Assembly: GCA_030680835.1 (NCBI GenBank)
Contig: JAUXUD010000033.1
Coordinates: 55,409 to 119,408 of the forward strand
Direction: 5' to 3'
Source of the DNA: Bacteroidota bacterium
Lineage (GTDB): Bacteria; Bacteroidota; Bacteroidia; UKL13-3
DNA length: 64,000 nucleotides
Shown here: in pieces, positions 42,101 to 51,037 of the stretch
Numbering within the stretch: the first letter of the stretch is position 1
Layout of the letters: every line of letters starts with the position of its first letter
Translations under genes and position numbers: made by a program
The notes under the pieces: generated by a model
Seen by the model: only the letters and a program-made list of their open reading frames with translations
Database searches by the model: none
Told to the model about the DNA's origin: nothing

Positions 42101-44293
42101 CCCGGTTCAGCAACCAATATGTATTCAAACTATTCCAATCTGCCTGCAACCAATATGATTGCCGGTATACCATTGAGTTTCTCGGTAAATACGGCAACAT
42201 GCGGAGGCAATTATACAGGGGTTTTGGGTATATGGGCTGATCTCAATAACGATGGTGACTTTATAGATGCAGGCGAAACCTTACATATGTCGCCTACCTT
42301 CACATACGGACTTACCGTATTCAGAACCGGAACCATTACGATACCCTGTTCAGCAGCATCAGGAGAAACCCGCTTACGTGTTGCCCTGATAGAAACAGGT
42401 ACAAGTCCCATTGCTCCCTGCGGAACTTATGGTTATGGTGAGACAGAAGATTACCAAATCAATATCATCAGCCAGCCCGCAACCTATATTTCATCAAATG
42501 TTGCACAGCTAACAGGATTTACACCCAATGGAGCCACTGATATACCGGTATTGCGGATAGCTGTTAAAGCCAGCGCAAGTTCTTGTTTACCCGGAACCGC
42601 TACCAACTTTAACTTTAATACAAGCGGAACCACCCTGGCATCGAATATCCTCTCGGCAAAATTGTATACAACAGGAAACGCAAATACTTTTAATACATCA
42701 AAATTATTGGGTACCGTAGCATCACCCAATGGTGTGTTCACATTTAATATAACAGATACAGTTGTAAACGACACCAACAATTACTGGCTTGCCTATGATG
42801 TTTCTTCATCAGCAGCAAATGGTAATTTACTGGATGCAAAGATTGACAGTTTAATGGCATTTGGTAACTGGTATATTCCTGCAAATGGAAATCCTTCGGG
42901 CAGCATGGTAGTTTATGCGCCAATGAATTCTTATGTTTGGAATGGCAGCATTTCAAATGATGTAAGTGTTGCCGGTAACTGGACACCTGCAAGATTAATG
43001 CCGAACGTAAACGATAAAATGGTGTTTAATTCAGGGGGTGTAATAACATTGAGCAATATCGGTTCGGGTTCGTTGAGAGTGATTGAACTGGCAAATGCAA
43101 CCGTTGTAAAACTCAGTGCAGCAACAGCTGCTTTGATTGTTGTGAACGACAGTTTAATTTTAGGAACCAATTGCAGAATCCATACCGATTCCATTAAAAT
43201 GTCGGTGGGCAGCAGCACTTCAAATATTGGGGTATTGGCAGGATCCGGATTTATTTATGGTAACCTCATTCGCTGGATGAATTCCGGCAATACAACCCCA
43301 ACTTTCCCATTATCGGATAGCAGTGGAGTGAGTAGAAATATTACATTAAACTATACTACGCTTCCAACAACTTATGGTTCGCTAACAGCAGCATTTAAAA
43401 TGGCATTACCCGGCAATACAGGTTTACCATTACTTGATGCAGTTGCAAGTGTAACGGCAAAAAGAGCAGGTATTACAGGTTTCTGGACGCTGTCATCAAC
43501 TGCAACCGGTGGCGCATTTACTGGAACATTTAATGCAACAGGGTTTAAAGGAGTAAGCAATTATGCACAGCTTATTTTATTGAACAGAGCAACATCAATT
43601 TCTTCATGGACATTAAACGGAACACATGCTGCTACAACAGGTTCAAATGCTGCTCCGGTTTTAAGCAGAACAGCCATGAATGCTTATGGTGAATTTGCGG
43701 TAGGTGGCGATACATTGGTAAATCCATTACCTGTAAATATGTTGTTCTTTACTGCAAGAAACGCAATCGGTGATGTGAACCTGAATTGGGCTACAGCAAC
43801 CGAAACCAACAACAAAGGCTTTATGCTTGAACGTTCAGTAAATGGTGTTGACTTTACAGATGTAGTATTTGTTGAAGGAAAAGGAAACAGCAAATCAACC
43901 ACACAATACAGCAGAGAAGATGTTGCCGCATTTGCCAAAGCAGGTGTACCAACTTTATATTATCGTTTGAGACAAGTTGATTTTGATGGAGTAATTACGT
44001 ATTCATCAATAGCAGTGGTAAATGAAAATGATTTGCTCGGTGATGATGTTAAAGTATTCCCGAATCCGTTTGAAACCAACGTGGGTGTGAGGATCGAATC
44101 TACAGCAGGTTCTGCCACGATCCAGTTAATGGATATGCATGGAAGAATGATCAGCGAAGAGGCGATCAGCACCAAAGCGGGTACTACTTATTATGAAATG
44201 AAAAACTTAAGCAATCTTGCGAAGGGTGTTTATTTTGTAAGGGTATCCATTAACGGAACAGCTAAAACGATTAAGCTAACAAAAGCGAATTAA
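36116..44293 (+). CDS. Giant T9SS-exported surface protein with four GEVED supra-repeats
   Basis: 2725 residues. ATG 36116 opens a signal peptide (hydrophobic at about 12-32). After an N-terminal beta domain (about 33-275, STNGWIGLG), a unit of two related beta domains plus GEVED recurs, with GEVEDs starting near residues 575, 1037, 1500 and 1960 and a spacing of about 1.38 kb in DNA. Each GEVED has a YGETEDY-type acidic motif and a DxNxDGxF-type loop suited to calcium. A last half-unit, a beta region and a type A sorting domain (from about 2645) follow. The C-terminal 190 or so residues are nearly the same as in the 26029 gene. Likely a paralogous adhesin; function inferred only. Confidence 0.85.
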   Translation: MKTFTNSKKLFLRVTLIVLFILGISGSFILTGQTLTNYTFNYSTGTYVPISGGTLLGSTTVDDELYLDSTTTGVLGTLTGNSGGGFPIGFNFNLNGTVYDRLAVSTNGWIGLGISSMTPMVNLNTSTWAGYWEYVLSAGFASGQPIPLQNKISVLCTDLQARTGSSIRIETIGTAPYRTCVIQWANYRKYGATNDTFNFQIRLNETTDSVNFSYGPFVSDVNDGAPQVGILTSAGFVNRTSSTSWASTTAGSTNAAVITLTNAIKPANGANFGWGMPPKVYVSSTVEAPILTNVGPGSTNEPVVRLKVVVAGLSGTLRLGGLNVNTNGTTSLSEISNLKIFYTDTSTVFSTGRQYSSTIFTPSANNPIIDSIDLTTGNNYFWVTYDVSSSASLGNYIDGAVTTITVGGTAAIPTVTSPAGSRQIQALMTYVGSTSAQPDITKIQRGTTNNKILRIDVQMSATGSPANVTNFDLSTNGSSSISTNITNAKVWYTGSSTTFATTNQFGATSTAPGATFSVTGSQSLLNGFNYFWISYDVPATAIIGDSLDAEIVGFNVAGSYQYPTVTAPAGNRKIRAPYCVSAATATGDEEIWGVSFGTLNNVSTCTTTAPGPGSSNQLYSNYTTSVTAPDIASGIPTLLSVTKGTCGGFYGEVIAAYIDYNQDGVFGTGETVFTSTYATGSNNQVISGVVTVPCTALSGNTLMRIVYVEGTGAPACGTYTWGETEDYLINIVNGPPVYTSSSAIQVTGVVAAGTSDVPILRVPVKVSASPCNPGVITELRFNTVGTTNVANILSAKLYKTGVGSTFNTSNLLGTLTAPSGSMVFLITDTVNNDSNNYWLAYDVSATASNGNVLDAKVDSIQAFGTYYIPANNNPSGNRLISIPMTYIGSNVNHPDISKVETNSVNNRLLRIMIRTSSTGSPLNVTQFSLTTNGGGIDTSNILNAKIWYTGASNTFATSSQFGSSYTVSSPTAASWAPYTITGTQPLNNDTNYFWLTYDIKASAIVGDSVDAELASFILGGVTQTPSTTAPAGVRLIRNPYCNSGAFYTDYDDIGQVVFTQGANTILNNGVGCTPAQSNTNANKQYTNYTLLPPANIIKNVPVNFNICDISGTTFTVGAYLGIFIDYNQNGTFDTGELVYASTVSSTVGHTGTFTIPCGITPGNTRMRIIMQSYNPVTNPCLIANANYYYGETEDYIINITDNPITYLSSTAIQQTGLTAPGSTDVAILRVPVKAIGCGVGIVSEMRFNITGTTTAANILSAKLYKTGNSTLFTNSNLIGQIFAPTAQMVFTFNDTLSGLLGDTNNYWLAYDISSSASTSANFIDATFDSILAIGAYRIPTVSAPAGNKQINLAMTYVSSTSSHPDLSKIERNTNNNRILQIIVNGSATGSPINVTVFDLSTNGSATPDTNITNAKVWYTGSSTTFNTGAQFGSASIRPSGAFAINGFQPLLNGTNVFWVTYDVPATALIGDSVDAEITGITVGGTSQIPTITAPAGSRIIRGPYCNSAATTNADGEIFNVAIGNLNNTSSCSTTGSGPGSVLNRYSNYSNLTATNMVAGLPLNFSINTATCGGNYTGVLGIWADLNGDGDFTDPGETLHMSPTFTYGTAVFRTGTITIPCNANPGETRLRVTLIETGTSPIAPCGTYGYGETEDYLINIISQPANYTSSAAIQITGPVVSGATNVPVLRIPVNITATPCMPGVITDFNFNTIGTTVVANILSAKLYATGNSSTFNTSKLLGTVASPSGAFTFTVTDTVVNDTNNYWLAYDVSSSAPNGNLLDARIDSLNAFGNWFIPANGNPTGSRIVSVPMTYLSSTTSHPDLSKVERGTPNNRILRIDIVTGVTGAPINATNFDFSTNGSATPASNISNAKVWYTGSSNTFAATTQFGSTSTTPSGLFSVTGSQALANGNNYFWLSYDVPATAIVGDSLDAELSGITIDGVSRTPIVTAPAGSRIIRAPYCTSAATTNGDGEILNVTIGNLNNTSTCTTTGGGPGSATNMYSNYSNLPATNMIAGIPLSFSVNTATCGGNYTGVLGIWADLNNDGDFIDAGETLHMSPTFTYGLTVFRTGTITIPCSAASGETRLRVALIETGTSPIAPCGTYGYGETEDYQINIISQPATYISSNVAQLTGFTPNGATDIPVLRIAVKASASSCLPGTATNFNFNTSGTTLASNILSAKLYTTGNANTFNTSKLLGTVASPNGVFTFNITDTVVNDTNNYWLAYDVSSSAANGNLLDAKIDSLMAFGNWYIPANGNPSGSMVVYAPMNSYVWNGSISNDVSVAGNWTPARLMPNVNDKMVFNSGGVITLSNIGSGSLRVIELANATVVKLSAATAALIVVNDSLILGTNCRIHTDSIKMSVGSSTSNIGVLAGSGFIYGNLIRWMNSGNTTPTFPLSDSSGVSRNITLNYTTLPTTYGSLTAAFKMALPGNTGLPLLDAVASVTAKRAGITGFWTLSSTATGGAFTGTFNATGFKGVSNYAQLILLNRATSISSWTLNGTHAATTGSNAAPVLSRTAMNAYGEFAVGGDTLVNPLPVNMLFFTARNAIGDVNLNWATATETNNKGFMLERSVNGVDFTDVVFVEGKGNSKSTTQYSREDVAAFAKAGVPTLYYRLRQVDFDGVITYSSIAVVNENDLLGDDVKVFPNPFETNVGVRIESTAGSATIQLMDMHGRMISEEAISTKAGTTYYEMKNLSNLAKGVYFVRVSINGTAKTIKLTKAN

Positions 44294-44312
44294 TTTTTGC
44301 TCATTTTTAAAC

Positions 44313-44342
44313 AAAAAAGGGTGGCTTCGGCCGCCCTTTTTT
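44313..44342 (+). terminator. UUCG-tetraloop terminator, copy 2
   Basis: Same GGGTGGC-ttcg-GCCGCCC stem as at 35818-35850, with A6 before and T6 after. It insulates the ribosomal cluster from the giant gene. Confidence 0.9.
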
Positions 44343-44403
44343 GTTTAACTGGCTCAAAAGCATTGAAAATCCAATAAACCCCAAAAGTTTTTTTTGCTAC
44401 TAC

Positions 44404-44433
44404 TTGTTTATTATCTCAATATTCTTACATTTG
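44404..44433 (+). promoter_or_regulatory. rpsL promoter P1
   Basis: TTG (44404-44406), 19 bases, TACATTTG (44426-44433): exact consensus. The leader to rpsL is about 175 nt and contains CCCC-tttaa-GGGG just after the start region. Confidence 0.8.
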
Positions 44434-44540
44434 CAGCCCCTTTAAGGGGAATTCAGGAATAAGACTGATGGTTTTGTATTCGCTTAACCCGCTCAGCAAA
44501 CGATATTTATATATCAATATATCTATTTTTTGTAGAGCGC

Positions 44541-44571
44541 TTGCTTCGCTAATATCAAATCACTACCTTTG
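44541..44571 (+). promoter_or_regulatory. rpsL promoter P2
   Basis: TTG (44541-44543), 20 bases, TACCTTTG (44564-44571): exact consensus, with a leader of about 40 nt before ATG 44616. Tandem promoters fit the high demand for this operon. Confidence 0.85.
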
Positions 44572-44615
44572 CCCTCCCGTTTTTAAGACTAAAATTGCGT
44601 ATTCAACAATAAGGT

Positions 44616-45032
44616 ATGCCTACTATTCAACAACTGGTTCGTAAGGGCCGCAACGATGTAACAACTAAGAGCAAATCACCGGCTCTTGATTCATGTCCGC
44701 AACGCAGAGGTGTTTGTACCCGTGTGTACACTACAACTCCTAAAAAGCCAAACTCGGCAATGCGTAAGGTGGCTCGTGTTCGTTTAACAAATGGAAATGA
44801 GATAAACGCTTATATTCCGGGTGAAGGTCATAACCTGCAAGAGCACTCTATCGTATTGGTTAGAGGGGGCAGGGTAAAAGATTTACCTGGTGTTCGTTAC
44901 CACATTGTACGTGGTGCTTTAGATACTGCCGGTGTAGCCGGACGTAACCAAAGACGCTCGAAATATGGTACCAAAAAACCGAAACCAGGTGCAGTAGTTG
45001 CAGATACCAAAGCTAAAGCAAAAAAGAAGTAA
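44616..45032 (+). CDS. rpsL: Ribosomal protein S12
   Basis: 138 residues. A decoding-centre protein of the 30S subunit. The two conserved loops facing the A site are intact: [12 protein letters not shown] and [12 protein letters not shown], both with the Lys residues whose change gives streptomycin resistance elsewhere, so the sequence appears wild type. A Lys/Ala tail (DTKAKAKKK) extends the usual 124 residues, as often seen in Bacteroidota. First gene of the operon, 23 bases before rpsG. Confidence 0.98.
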   Translation: MPTIQQLVRKGRNDVTTKSKSPALDSCPQRRGVCTRVYTTTPKKPNSAMRKVARVRLTNGNEINAYIPGEGHNLQEHSIVLVRGGRVKDLPGVRYHIVRGALDTAGVAGRNQRRSKYGTKKPKPGAVVADTKAKAKKK

Positions 45033-45055
45033 GACAGGTCTAAGCATATAATAAG

Positions 45056-45526
45056 ATGAGAAAATCAAGAGCTAAAAAGCATATTTTGTTACCTGATCCA
45101 AAATTCAGTGATGTATTGGTAACCCGCTTCGTGAATAACTTAATGTGGGAAGGCAAGAAAACGACAGCCTACTCAATTTTTTATAGCGCTTTGGATAAAG
45201 TTGAAGCAAAAGCCCAGGAGCGTGGATTGGATGTTTGGAAAAAAGCATTGAACAACGTAATGCCGTCTGTAGAAGTAAAATCACGCCGTGTGGGTGGTGC
45301 AACATTTCAAATTCCAATGGAAGTTCCTGCCGACCGTAAAGTAGCAGTGGGAATGAAATGGCTGATCAAATACTCCCGCAACCGCGGCGAAAAAACAATG
45401 GCAGATAAACTGGCTAACGAAATTTTGGCTGCTTCTAAAAATGAAGGTGCATCTGTTAAAAAACGTGAAGACACACATAAAATGGCGGATGCCAATAAAG
45501 CATTCTCACATTTTAAAATCAGCTAA
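45056..45526 (+). CDS. rpsG: Ribosomal protein S7
   Basis: 156 residues, normal length. It nucleates assembly of the 30S head by binding the 3' domain of 16S rRNA. Typical MRKSRAKKHILLPDPKF start, VEVKSRRVGGATFQIPMEV core and DTHKMADANKAFSHF tail. In E. coli S7 represses its own operon from the rpsL-rpsG gap; here that gap is only 23 bases, too short for the same structure. Confidence 0.98.
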   Translation: MRKSRAKKHILLPDPKFSDVLVTRFVNNLMWEGKKTTAYSIFYSALDKVEAKAQERGLDVWKKALNNVMPSVEVKSRRVGGATFQIPMEVPADRKVAVGMKWLIKYSRNRGEKTMADKLANEILAASKNEGASVKKREDTHKMADANKAFSHFKIS

Positions 45527-45550
45527 TTAATAAAAAAGGAATCAAGTTAA

Positions 45551-47653
45551 ATGTCCCGCGACTTAAAATATACAAGAAACATAGGTATTGCAGCTCATAT
45601 TGATGCTGGTAAAACCACAACTACGGAGCGTATTCTCTACTATTCGGGTGTGAACCACAAAATAGGCGAAGTACACGACGGAGCTGCTACTATGGACTGG
45701 ATGGTTCAGGAGCAGGAACGTGGGATAACAATTACATCGGCCGCTACTACCGTTTTCTGGAAATACCGTAATAACAATTATCATATAAACATTATCGACA
45801 CTCCGGGACACGTGGATTTTACTGTTGAAGTAAATCGTTCATTACGTGTATTGGATGGATTGGTATTTTTATTTTCAGCCGTTGATGGAGTTGAACCCCA
45901 ATCGGAAACCAACTGGCGTTTAGCCAATAATTATAACGTTGCCCGTATCGGTTTCGTAAATAAAATGGACCGCTCGGGTGCCGATTTCTTAAATGTAGTT
46001 AAACAGGTGAAAACCATGTTGGGCAGCAATGCAATTCCCTTGCAGTTGCCCATAGGTTCAGAAGATAACTTTACCGGTGTGGTTGATTTAATCAACTTCC
46101 GCGGTATGGTTTGGAATGAACACGATAAAGGGATGACCTATAAAACCATCGACATTCCGGAAGATATGCTTGAAGAAGCAACAGAATGGAGAGAAAAATT
46201 GCTCGAAGCCGTTTCGGAATACGATGATAAATTGATGGAGAAGTTTTTTGACGATCCTTCAACAATTACCGAAGCTGAAATCTTGGTTGCGCTTCGTGCA
46301 GCTACCATTGATATGAAGATTGTTCCCATGGTTTGCGGTTCTTCTTTTAAAAATAAAGGAGTTCAAACCATGCTCGATCTGGTAATGGAATTATTACCAA
46401 GTCCGATGGACAAAGGTACCATAACCGGAATCAATCCGGATACAGGTCTGGAAGTTACCCGCCAGCCCGATTACAAAGAACCATTTACAGCACTTGCATT
46501 TAAAATTGCTACCGACCCGTTTGTTGGAAGACTTGCATTCATAAGAGTTTACTCTGGAATGCTGGATGCCGGTTCATATGTATACAATACCCGCAGCGAA
46601 AACAAGGAGCGTATTTCACGCATCTTTCAGATGCATGCAAACAAACAAAATCCCGTTGACCATTTAGGTGCCGGAGATATTGGTGCGGTTGTTGGATTTA
46701 AAGATATCAAAACAGGGGATACCCTTTGTGAAGAAAAGAACCCAATAATTCTGGAAGCTATGGATTTCCCTGATCCGGTTATCGGATTGGCGGTTGAACC
46801 AAAAACCCAGGCCGATTCGGATAAATTGGGAATGGCATTGGCTAAATTGGCCGAAGAGGATCCAACCTTTAAAGTACATACAGACGATGAAACAGGCCAA
46901 ACCGTAATCTCCGGAATGGGAGAGTTGCACCTGGAAATCATCGTTGACCGCTTAAGACGGGAGTTTAAGGTTGAATGTAACCAGGGTGCACCGCAGGTTT
47001 CGTATAAAGAAACCATTACAAAAGCAACAACACACCGCGAGGTTTACAAAAAGCAATCGGGTGGACGTGGAAAATTCGCAGATATTACATTTGAATTAAC
47101 CCCGGGTACACCGGAAAAACCAGGTTTGGAATTCATAAACGAAATTGTGGGAGGGTCTATTCCAAAAGAATACATTCCCGCTATTGAAAAAGGATTCAGA
47201 CAGGCAATGCAAAATGGAGTACTGGCAGGTTATGCAGTGGAAAGTTTGAAAGTACGCCTGTTCGACGGTTCATTCCACGCAGTTGACTCAGATGCTTTGT
47301 CATTTGAGATTGCCGCCAAGATTGCCTTCAGGGAAGCTTCCCGTAAAGCAAGCCCGGTACTGCTTGAACCAATAATGAAAATTGAGGTGATTACACCTGA
47401 AGAGAATATGGGTGATGTGATTGGAGATTTGAACAAAAGAAGAGGTCACCTGGAAGGCATGGACAGCAGGGCAGGAGCTTCGGTTGTAAAAGCAAAAGTA
47501 CCTTTGGCAGAAATGTTTGGTTATGTAACTCAGCTGAGAACATTATCATCAGGACGCGCTACTTCAACAATGGAATTCGACCATTATGCAGAAGCACCCA
47601 AAGGAGTACAGGAAGAAATATTAGCAAAAGTTAACGGTAAGGCAAAAGCTTAA
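45551..47653 (+). CDS. fusA: Elongation factor G
   Basis: 700 residues. The translational GTPase that drives translocation and, with RRF, ribosome recycling. Motifs: AHIDAGKT (15-22), RGITI (57-61), DTPGH (83-87) and NKMD (137-140). Five-domain layout, with a C-terminal domain ending [21 protein letters not shown]. It follows rpsG by 24 bases and precedes rpsJ by 8; no tuf gene intervenes, unlike in E. coli. Confidence 0.98.
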   Translation: MSRDLKYTRNIGIAAHIDAGKTTTTERILYYSGVNHKIGEVHDGAATMDWMVQEQERGITITSAATTVFWKYRNNNYHINIIDTPGHVDFTVEVNRSLRVLDGLVFLFSAVDGVEPQSETNWRLANNYNVARIGFVNKMDRSGADFLNVVKQVKTMLGSNAIPLQLPIGSEDNFTGVVDLINFRGMVWNEHDKGMTYKTIDIPEDMLEEATEWREKLLEAVSEYDDKLMEKFFDDPSTITEAEILVALRAATIDMKIVPMVCGSSFKNKGVQTMLDLVMELLPSPMDKGTITGINPDTGLEVTRQPDYKEPFTALAFKIATDPFVGRLAFIRVYSGMLDAGSYVYNTRSENKERISRIFQMHANKQNPVDHLGAGDIGAVVGFKDIKTGDTLCEEKNPIILEAMDFPDPVIGLAVEPKTQADSDKLGMALAKLAEEDPTFKVHTDDETGQTVISGMGELHLEIIVDRLRREFKVECNQGAPQVSYKETITKATTHREVYKKQSGGRGKFADITFELTPGTPEKPGLEFINEIVGGSIPKEYIPAIEKGFRQAMQNGVLAGYAVESLKVRLFDGSFHAVDSDALSFEIAAKIAFREASRKASPVLLEPIMKIEVITPEENMGDVIGDLNKRRGHLEGMDSRAGASVVKAKVPLAEMFGYVTQLRTLSSGRATSTMEFDHYAEAPKGVQEEILAKVNGKAKA

Positions 47654-47661
47654 TAAATATC

Positions 47662-47970
47662 ATGGTTAGCCAAAGAATAAGGATTAAATTAAAATCGTTC
47701 GATCACAACTTAGTCGACAAGTCGGCCGAGAAGATTGTAAGAACAGTAAAAGCTACTGGCGCAGTAGTTAGCGGACCCATTCCGCTGCCTACGCAAAAGA
47801 AAATTTATACAGTTCTGCGTTCCCCGCACGTAAACAAAAAAGCGAGAGAGCAGTTTCAATTGTGCTCATACAAAAGATTGTTAGATATTTACAGTTCAAC
47901 CGCAAAAACAGTTGACGCTTTGATGAAGCTTGAATTGCCCAGCGGAGTTGATGTTGAAATTAAAGTTTGA
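47662..47970 (+). CDS. rpsJ: Ribosomal protein S10
   Basis: 102 residues. Head protein of the 30S subunit and, as NusE, a partner of NusB/NusG in antitermination. Conserved [20 protein letters not shown] and the loop [25 protein letters not shown] (quoted in part: [15 protein letters not shown]) are present. It starts eight bases after fusA, so the S10 operon here is a continuation of the str operon rather than a separate unit. Confidence 0.98.
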   Translation: MVSQRIRIKLKSFDHNLVDKSAEKIVRTVKATGAVVSGPIPLPTQKKIYTVLRSPHVNKKAREQFQLCSYKRLLDIYSSTAKTVDALMKLELPSGVDVEIKV

Positions 47971-47979
47971 TAAAATACT

Positions 47980-48597
47980 ATGTCAGGTTTAATAGGAAAA
48001 AAATTAGGAATGACCAGCGTCTTCGATAGCAATGGAAAACAAATCCCTTGCACCGTTATCGAAGTTGGACCCTGTGTTGTAACACAGGTTAAAACATCAG
48101 ATGCTGATGGCTACACAGCTGTACAAATTGCGTATGGAGATGCGAAAGAAAAAAACACTCCCGCTGCGCTCAATGGTATTTTCAAAAAAGCAAATACAAC
48201 TCCAAAAACTAAAATGGTTGAGTTTAAAGGTTTTGATCAGCAGCTTGCTGTTGGACAAACTTTAACCGTAGACTTGTTTGTAGAAGGCGAGTATGTGGAT
48301 GTTGTTGGAACTACCAAAGGAAAAGGTTTTCAGGGTGTTGTAAAACGTCATGGCTTTCACGGTGTGGGAATGCAAACACACGGTCAGCATAACCGCTTAC
48401 GTGCGCCGGGTTCAATCGGAGCTTCATCAGATCCTTCACGTGTATTCAAAGGAATGCGCATGGCTGGTCGTACCGGTGGAACCCGTGTGAAAAAAACCAA
48501 TCTGGAAATTTTAAAAGTTCACAAAGACCAAAACTTATTGGTGGTTAAGGGTTCAATTCCTGGTCATAAAGGTTCAATTGTATTGATAGAGAAGTAA
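47980..48597 (+). CDS. rplC: Ribosomal protein L3
   Basis: 205 residues. Binds near the 3' end of 23S rRNA and reaches the peptidyl-transferase centre with its long loop ([18 protein letters not shown], then [20 protein letters not shown]). The Gln methylated by PrmB in other bacteria lies in the GMQTHGQH region. ATG 47980 starts [12 protein letters not shown] as expected. One base separates its stop from rplD, indicating translational coupling. Confidence 0.98.
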   Translation: MSGLIGKKLGMTSVFDSNGKQIPCTVIEVGPCVVTQVKTSDADGYTAVQIAYGDAKEKNTPAALNGIFKKANTTPKTKMVEFKGFDQQLAVGQTLTVDLFVEGEYVDVVGTTKGKGFQGVVKRHGFHGVGMQTHGQHNRLRAPGSIGASSDPSRVFKGMRMAGRTGGTRVKKTNLEILKVHKDQNLLVVKGSIPGHKGSIVLIEK

Positions 48598-48598
48598 A

Positions 48599-49231
48599 AT
48601 GGAATTAGCAGTATTAAATACCAGCGGATCGGAAACCGGAAGAAAAGTCAGCTTGAATGATGATATTTTTGGAATAGATCCTAATGATCATGCCATTTAT
48701 TTGGACGTGAAACAATATCTGGCTAACCAGCGCCAGGGAACGCACTCGGCTAAAGAAAAAAGTCAGCTAAGTGGTTCAACCAAAAAGCTACACAGACAAA
48801 AAGGTACCGGTGGCTCCCGTAAAGGTAGCATCAAATCGGGAACATTTGTGGGTGGTGCACGTATCCACGGACCCCGTCCGCGCGATTACAGCTTTAAGTT
48901 GAACAAAAAACTGAAGCAACTGGCCCGTAAAAGTGCTTTGGCCTATAAAGCCAAAGAGAACAACATTACCGTATTGGAACTATTTGCAATGGACGAACCC
49001 AAAACCAAAAGTTACATGAATATTCTTAGTGGATTGAATTTTAGTAACAATAAAACATTACTGGTTTTGGCCGACTATAACGAAAATATTTACAAGTCGG
49101 GTCGCAACTTGCCAAAAACAAAGATTATGGCTGCAAAGGATTTGAACACGTATGATATTTTGCATGCAGATAAGGTAATATTTGTTGAGAATTCAGTGGA
49201 AGTGATTGAAAACATTTTAAATAAGGCATAG
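48599..49231 (+). CDS. rplD: Ribosomal protein L4
   Basis: 210 residues. It lines the peptide exit tunnel with its extended loop, visible here as STKKLHRQKGTGGSRKGS then GTFVGGARIHGPRPRDY. In E. coli L4 represses the S10 operon through the leader of rpsJ; no comparable leader exists here because rpsJ follows fusA closely. Overlap-free but tight (one base on each side). Confidence 0.97.
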   Translation: MELAVLNTSGSETGRKVSLNDDIFGIDPNDHAIYLDVKQYLANQRQGTHSAKEKSQLSGSTKKLHRQKGTGGSRKGSIKSGTFVGGARIHGPRPRDYSFKLNKKLKQLARKSALAYKAKENNITVLELFAMDEPKTKSYMNILSGLNFSNNKTLLVLADYNENIYKSGRNLPKTKIMAAKDLNTYDILHADKVIFVENSVEVIENILNKA

Positions 49232-49232
49232 G

Positions 49233-49523
49233 ATGATTATACTAAAAAAGCCTTTGGTTACCGAAAAATTTACTACCATCAGCGAGAAGCTGAACAAGGT
49301 AAGTTTTATTGTAGCCAAAACTGCCACAAAAACAGAAATTAAAAAAGCTGTTGAAGAAACATATAGCGTGAAGGTTGCAAACGTAAACACCATGATATAT
49401 GCAGGTAAAGCAAAAGCCAGGTTTACCAAAAGAGGTCAGTTCTCAGGACGCAAACCTTCTTTCAAAAAGGCTGTGATTACATTACAAGAGGGTCAAAAAA
49501 TTGACTTCTTCCAAAATATCTAA
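49233..49523 (+). CDS. rplW: Ribosomal protein L23
   Basis: 96 residues. Sits at the tunnel exit and docks trigger factor and SRP. Starts [20 protein letters not shown]; the conserved [20 protein letters not shown] and [17 protein letters not shown] are visible. Normal length and position between rplD and rplB. Confidence 0.97.
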   Translation: MIILKKPLVTEKFTTISEKLNKVSFIVAKTATKTEIKKAVEETYSVKVANVNTMIYAGKAKARFTKRGQFSGRKPSFKKAVITLQEGQKIDFFQNI

Positions 49524-49531
49524 CAGGAACA

Positions 49532-50362
49532 ATGGGAATCAGGAAATTTAAACCAGTTACACCGGGCACACGCTTCAGAGCTCAAAACACTTTTGAAGAG
49601 TTAACGCCGGATTATAAGGTTGAAAAATCGCTCATAGTAGCATTGAAAAACTCCGGAGGACGTAACGACTCAGGTAAAATGACCATGCGCTATATTGGTG
49701 GTGGTTACCGTAAAATGTATCGTGTAATTGATTTTAAACGTAACAAATTCGGTATCGAAGGGGTTATTGATTCAATTCAGTACGATCCAAACCGTTCATG
49801 CCGTATCGCCCTGGTGGTTTATGCAGATGGCGAAAAACGCTATATGCTGGCTCCAAAGGGAATCGAAGCCGGTCAAACCGTAATCAGCGGACCGGGTATT
49901 GCTCCTGAAATCGGGAATGCATTGCCATTAAGCGAAATTCCTTTGAACACAACCATTCATAACATTGAAATTCATCCGGGTAAAGGCGGGCAATTGGTGA
50001 GATCAGCAGGCTCACAGGCTCAGTTACTGAACAGGGATGGAAAATATGCAACTGTTAAGATGGCCTCAGGAGAAACCCGTCAGATACTGGCTGCATGTTA
50101 TGCAACGGTTGGACAGGTATCAAATCCTGATCACATGAACGAACGTAAAGGTAAAGCGGGAGCAAATCGTTGGATTGGCCGCAGACCACGTACACGTCCG
50201 GTAGCGATGAATCCGATTGATCACCCAATGGGTGGTGGAGAAGGAAGAGCCTCAGGCGGACATCCACGTTCACGTAAAGGGTTAAAATCTAAAGGGTACA
50301 AAACCCGTACTCCAAAGAAATACTCGAATTCATTTATTATCGAAAGTCGTAAGAAGAAATAA
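49532..50362 (+). CDS. rplB: Ribosomal protein L2
   Basis: 276 residues. Core 23S rRNA-binding protein required for subunit joining and peptidyl transfer. The C-terminal region with [19 protein letters not shown] includes the universally conserved His (in the [13 protein letters not shown] segment). ATG 49532 gives [16 protein letters not shown]. Six bases before rpsS. Confidence 0.98.
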   Translation: MGIRKFKPVTPGTRFRAQNTFEELTPDYKVEKSLIVALKNSGGRNDSGKMTMRYIGGGYRKMYRVIDFKRNKFGIEGVIDSIQYDPNRSCRIALVVYADGEKRYMLAPKGIEAGQTVISGPGIAPEIGNALPLSEIPLNTTIHNIEIHPGKGGQLVRSAGSQAQLLNRDGKYATVKMASGETRQILAACYATVGQVSNPDHMNERKGKAGANRWIGRRPRTRPVAMNPIDHPMGGGEGRASGGHPRSRKGLKSKGYKTRTPKKYSNSFIIESRKKK

Positions 50363-50368
50363 CGAGAT

Positions 50369-50635
50369 ATGGCGCGTTCATTAAAAAAAGGTCCGTTTGT
50401 TGAAGTGAAACTTGAGAAAAAAGTTTTTGCAATGAACGACAACAAAAAGAAATCGGTGATCAAAACCTGGAGTCGCAGGTCGATGGTTACACCAGATTTC
50501 GTGGGACATACTTTTGCAGTGCATAACGGGAGTAAATTTATTCCGGTTTATGTAACCGAAAATATGGTAGGCCACAAGTTGGGCGAGTTTGCTCCAACCC
50601 GAACATTTAAGTCTCATCCTATTAAGAAAGATTAA
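50369..50635 (+). CDS. rpsS: Ribosomal protein S19
   Basis: 88 residues. Forms a complex with S13 at the top of the 30S head near the A-site tRNA. Starts [38 protein letters not shown] and [16 protein letters not shown] are conserved. Five bases before rplV. Confidence 0.98.
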   Translation: MARSLKKGPFVEVKLEKKVFAMNDNKKKSVIKTWSRRSMVTPDFVGHTFAVHNGSKFIPVYVTENMVGHKLGEFAPTRTFKSHPIKKD

Positions 50636-50640
50636 GTAGA

Positions 50641-51027
50641 ATGGAAGCAGTAGCTAAATTAAATAATTGCCCGACCTCACCACGTAAAATGAGGTTATTG
50701 GCCGATTTGATACGCGGAAAGCGTGTAGATGAAGCATTCAATACATTGATTTTCAATGCTAAGAAAGAAAACTCCAACCGTTTGGAGAAACTTCTTCGCT
50801 CAGCTATTGCAAATTGGGAACAAAACAATGCAGGCAGCCGTGTAGAAGACAGCGAATTATATATTAAAACTATTTTCGTTGACGGAGGCGCCATGGTTAA
50901 AAGAATCAGACCTGCCCCGCAGGGAAGAGCACACAGAATCCGCAAGCGTTCAAACCATGTTACATTAGTGGTTGACAGCAAAGCGGCCAAAGCAGAAGTT
51001 ATTAACGAAACAATTGAAAACGCATAA
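50641..51027 (+). CDS. rplV: Ribosomal protein L22
   Basis: 128 residues. It lines the exit tunnel; its beta-hairpin ([20 protein letters not shown]) is the site of macrolide-resistance changes in other bacteria and looks normal here. A short C-terminal extension ([16 protein letters not shown]) exceeds the 110 residues of E. coli L22. Confidence 0.97.
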   Translation: MEAVAKLNNCPTSPRKMRLLADLIRGKRVDEAFNTLIFNAKKENSNRLEKLLRSAIANWEQNNAGSRVEDSELYIKTIFVDGGAMVKRIRPAPQGRAHRIRKRSNHVTLVVDSKAAKAEVINETIENA

Positions 51028-51037
51028 ATAAAACAGA

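Noticed and set aside
26115..43938. Many 60-100-codon antisense frames inside the two giant genes
   Set aside because: Codon bias of Thr/Asn/Gly-rich coding DNA keeps the opposite strand open; none has protein motifs.
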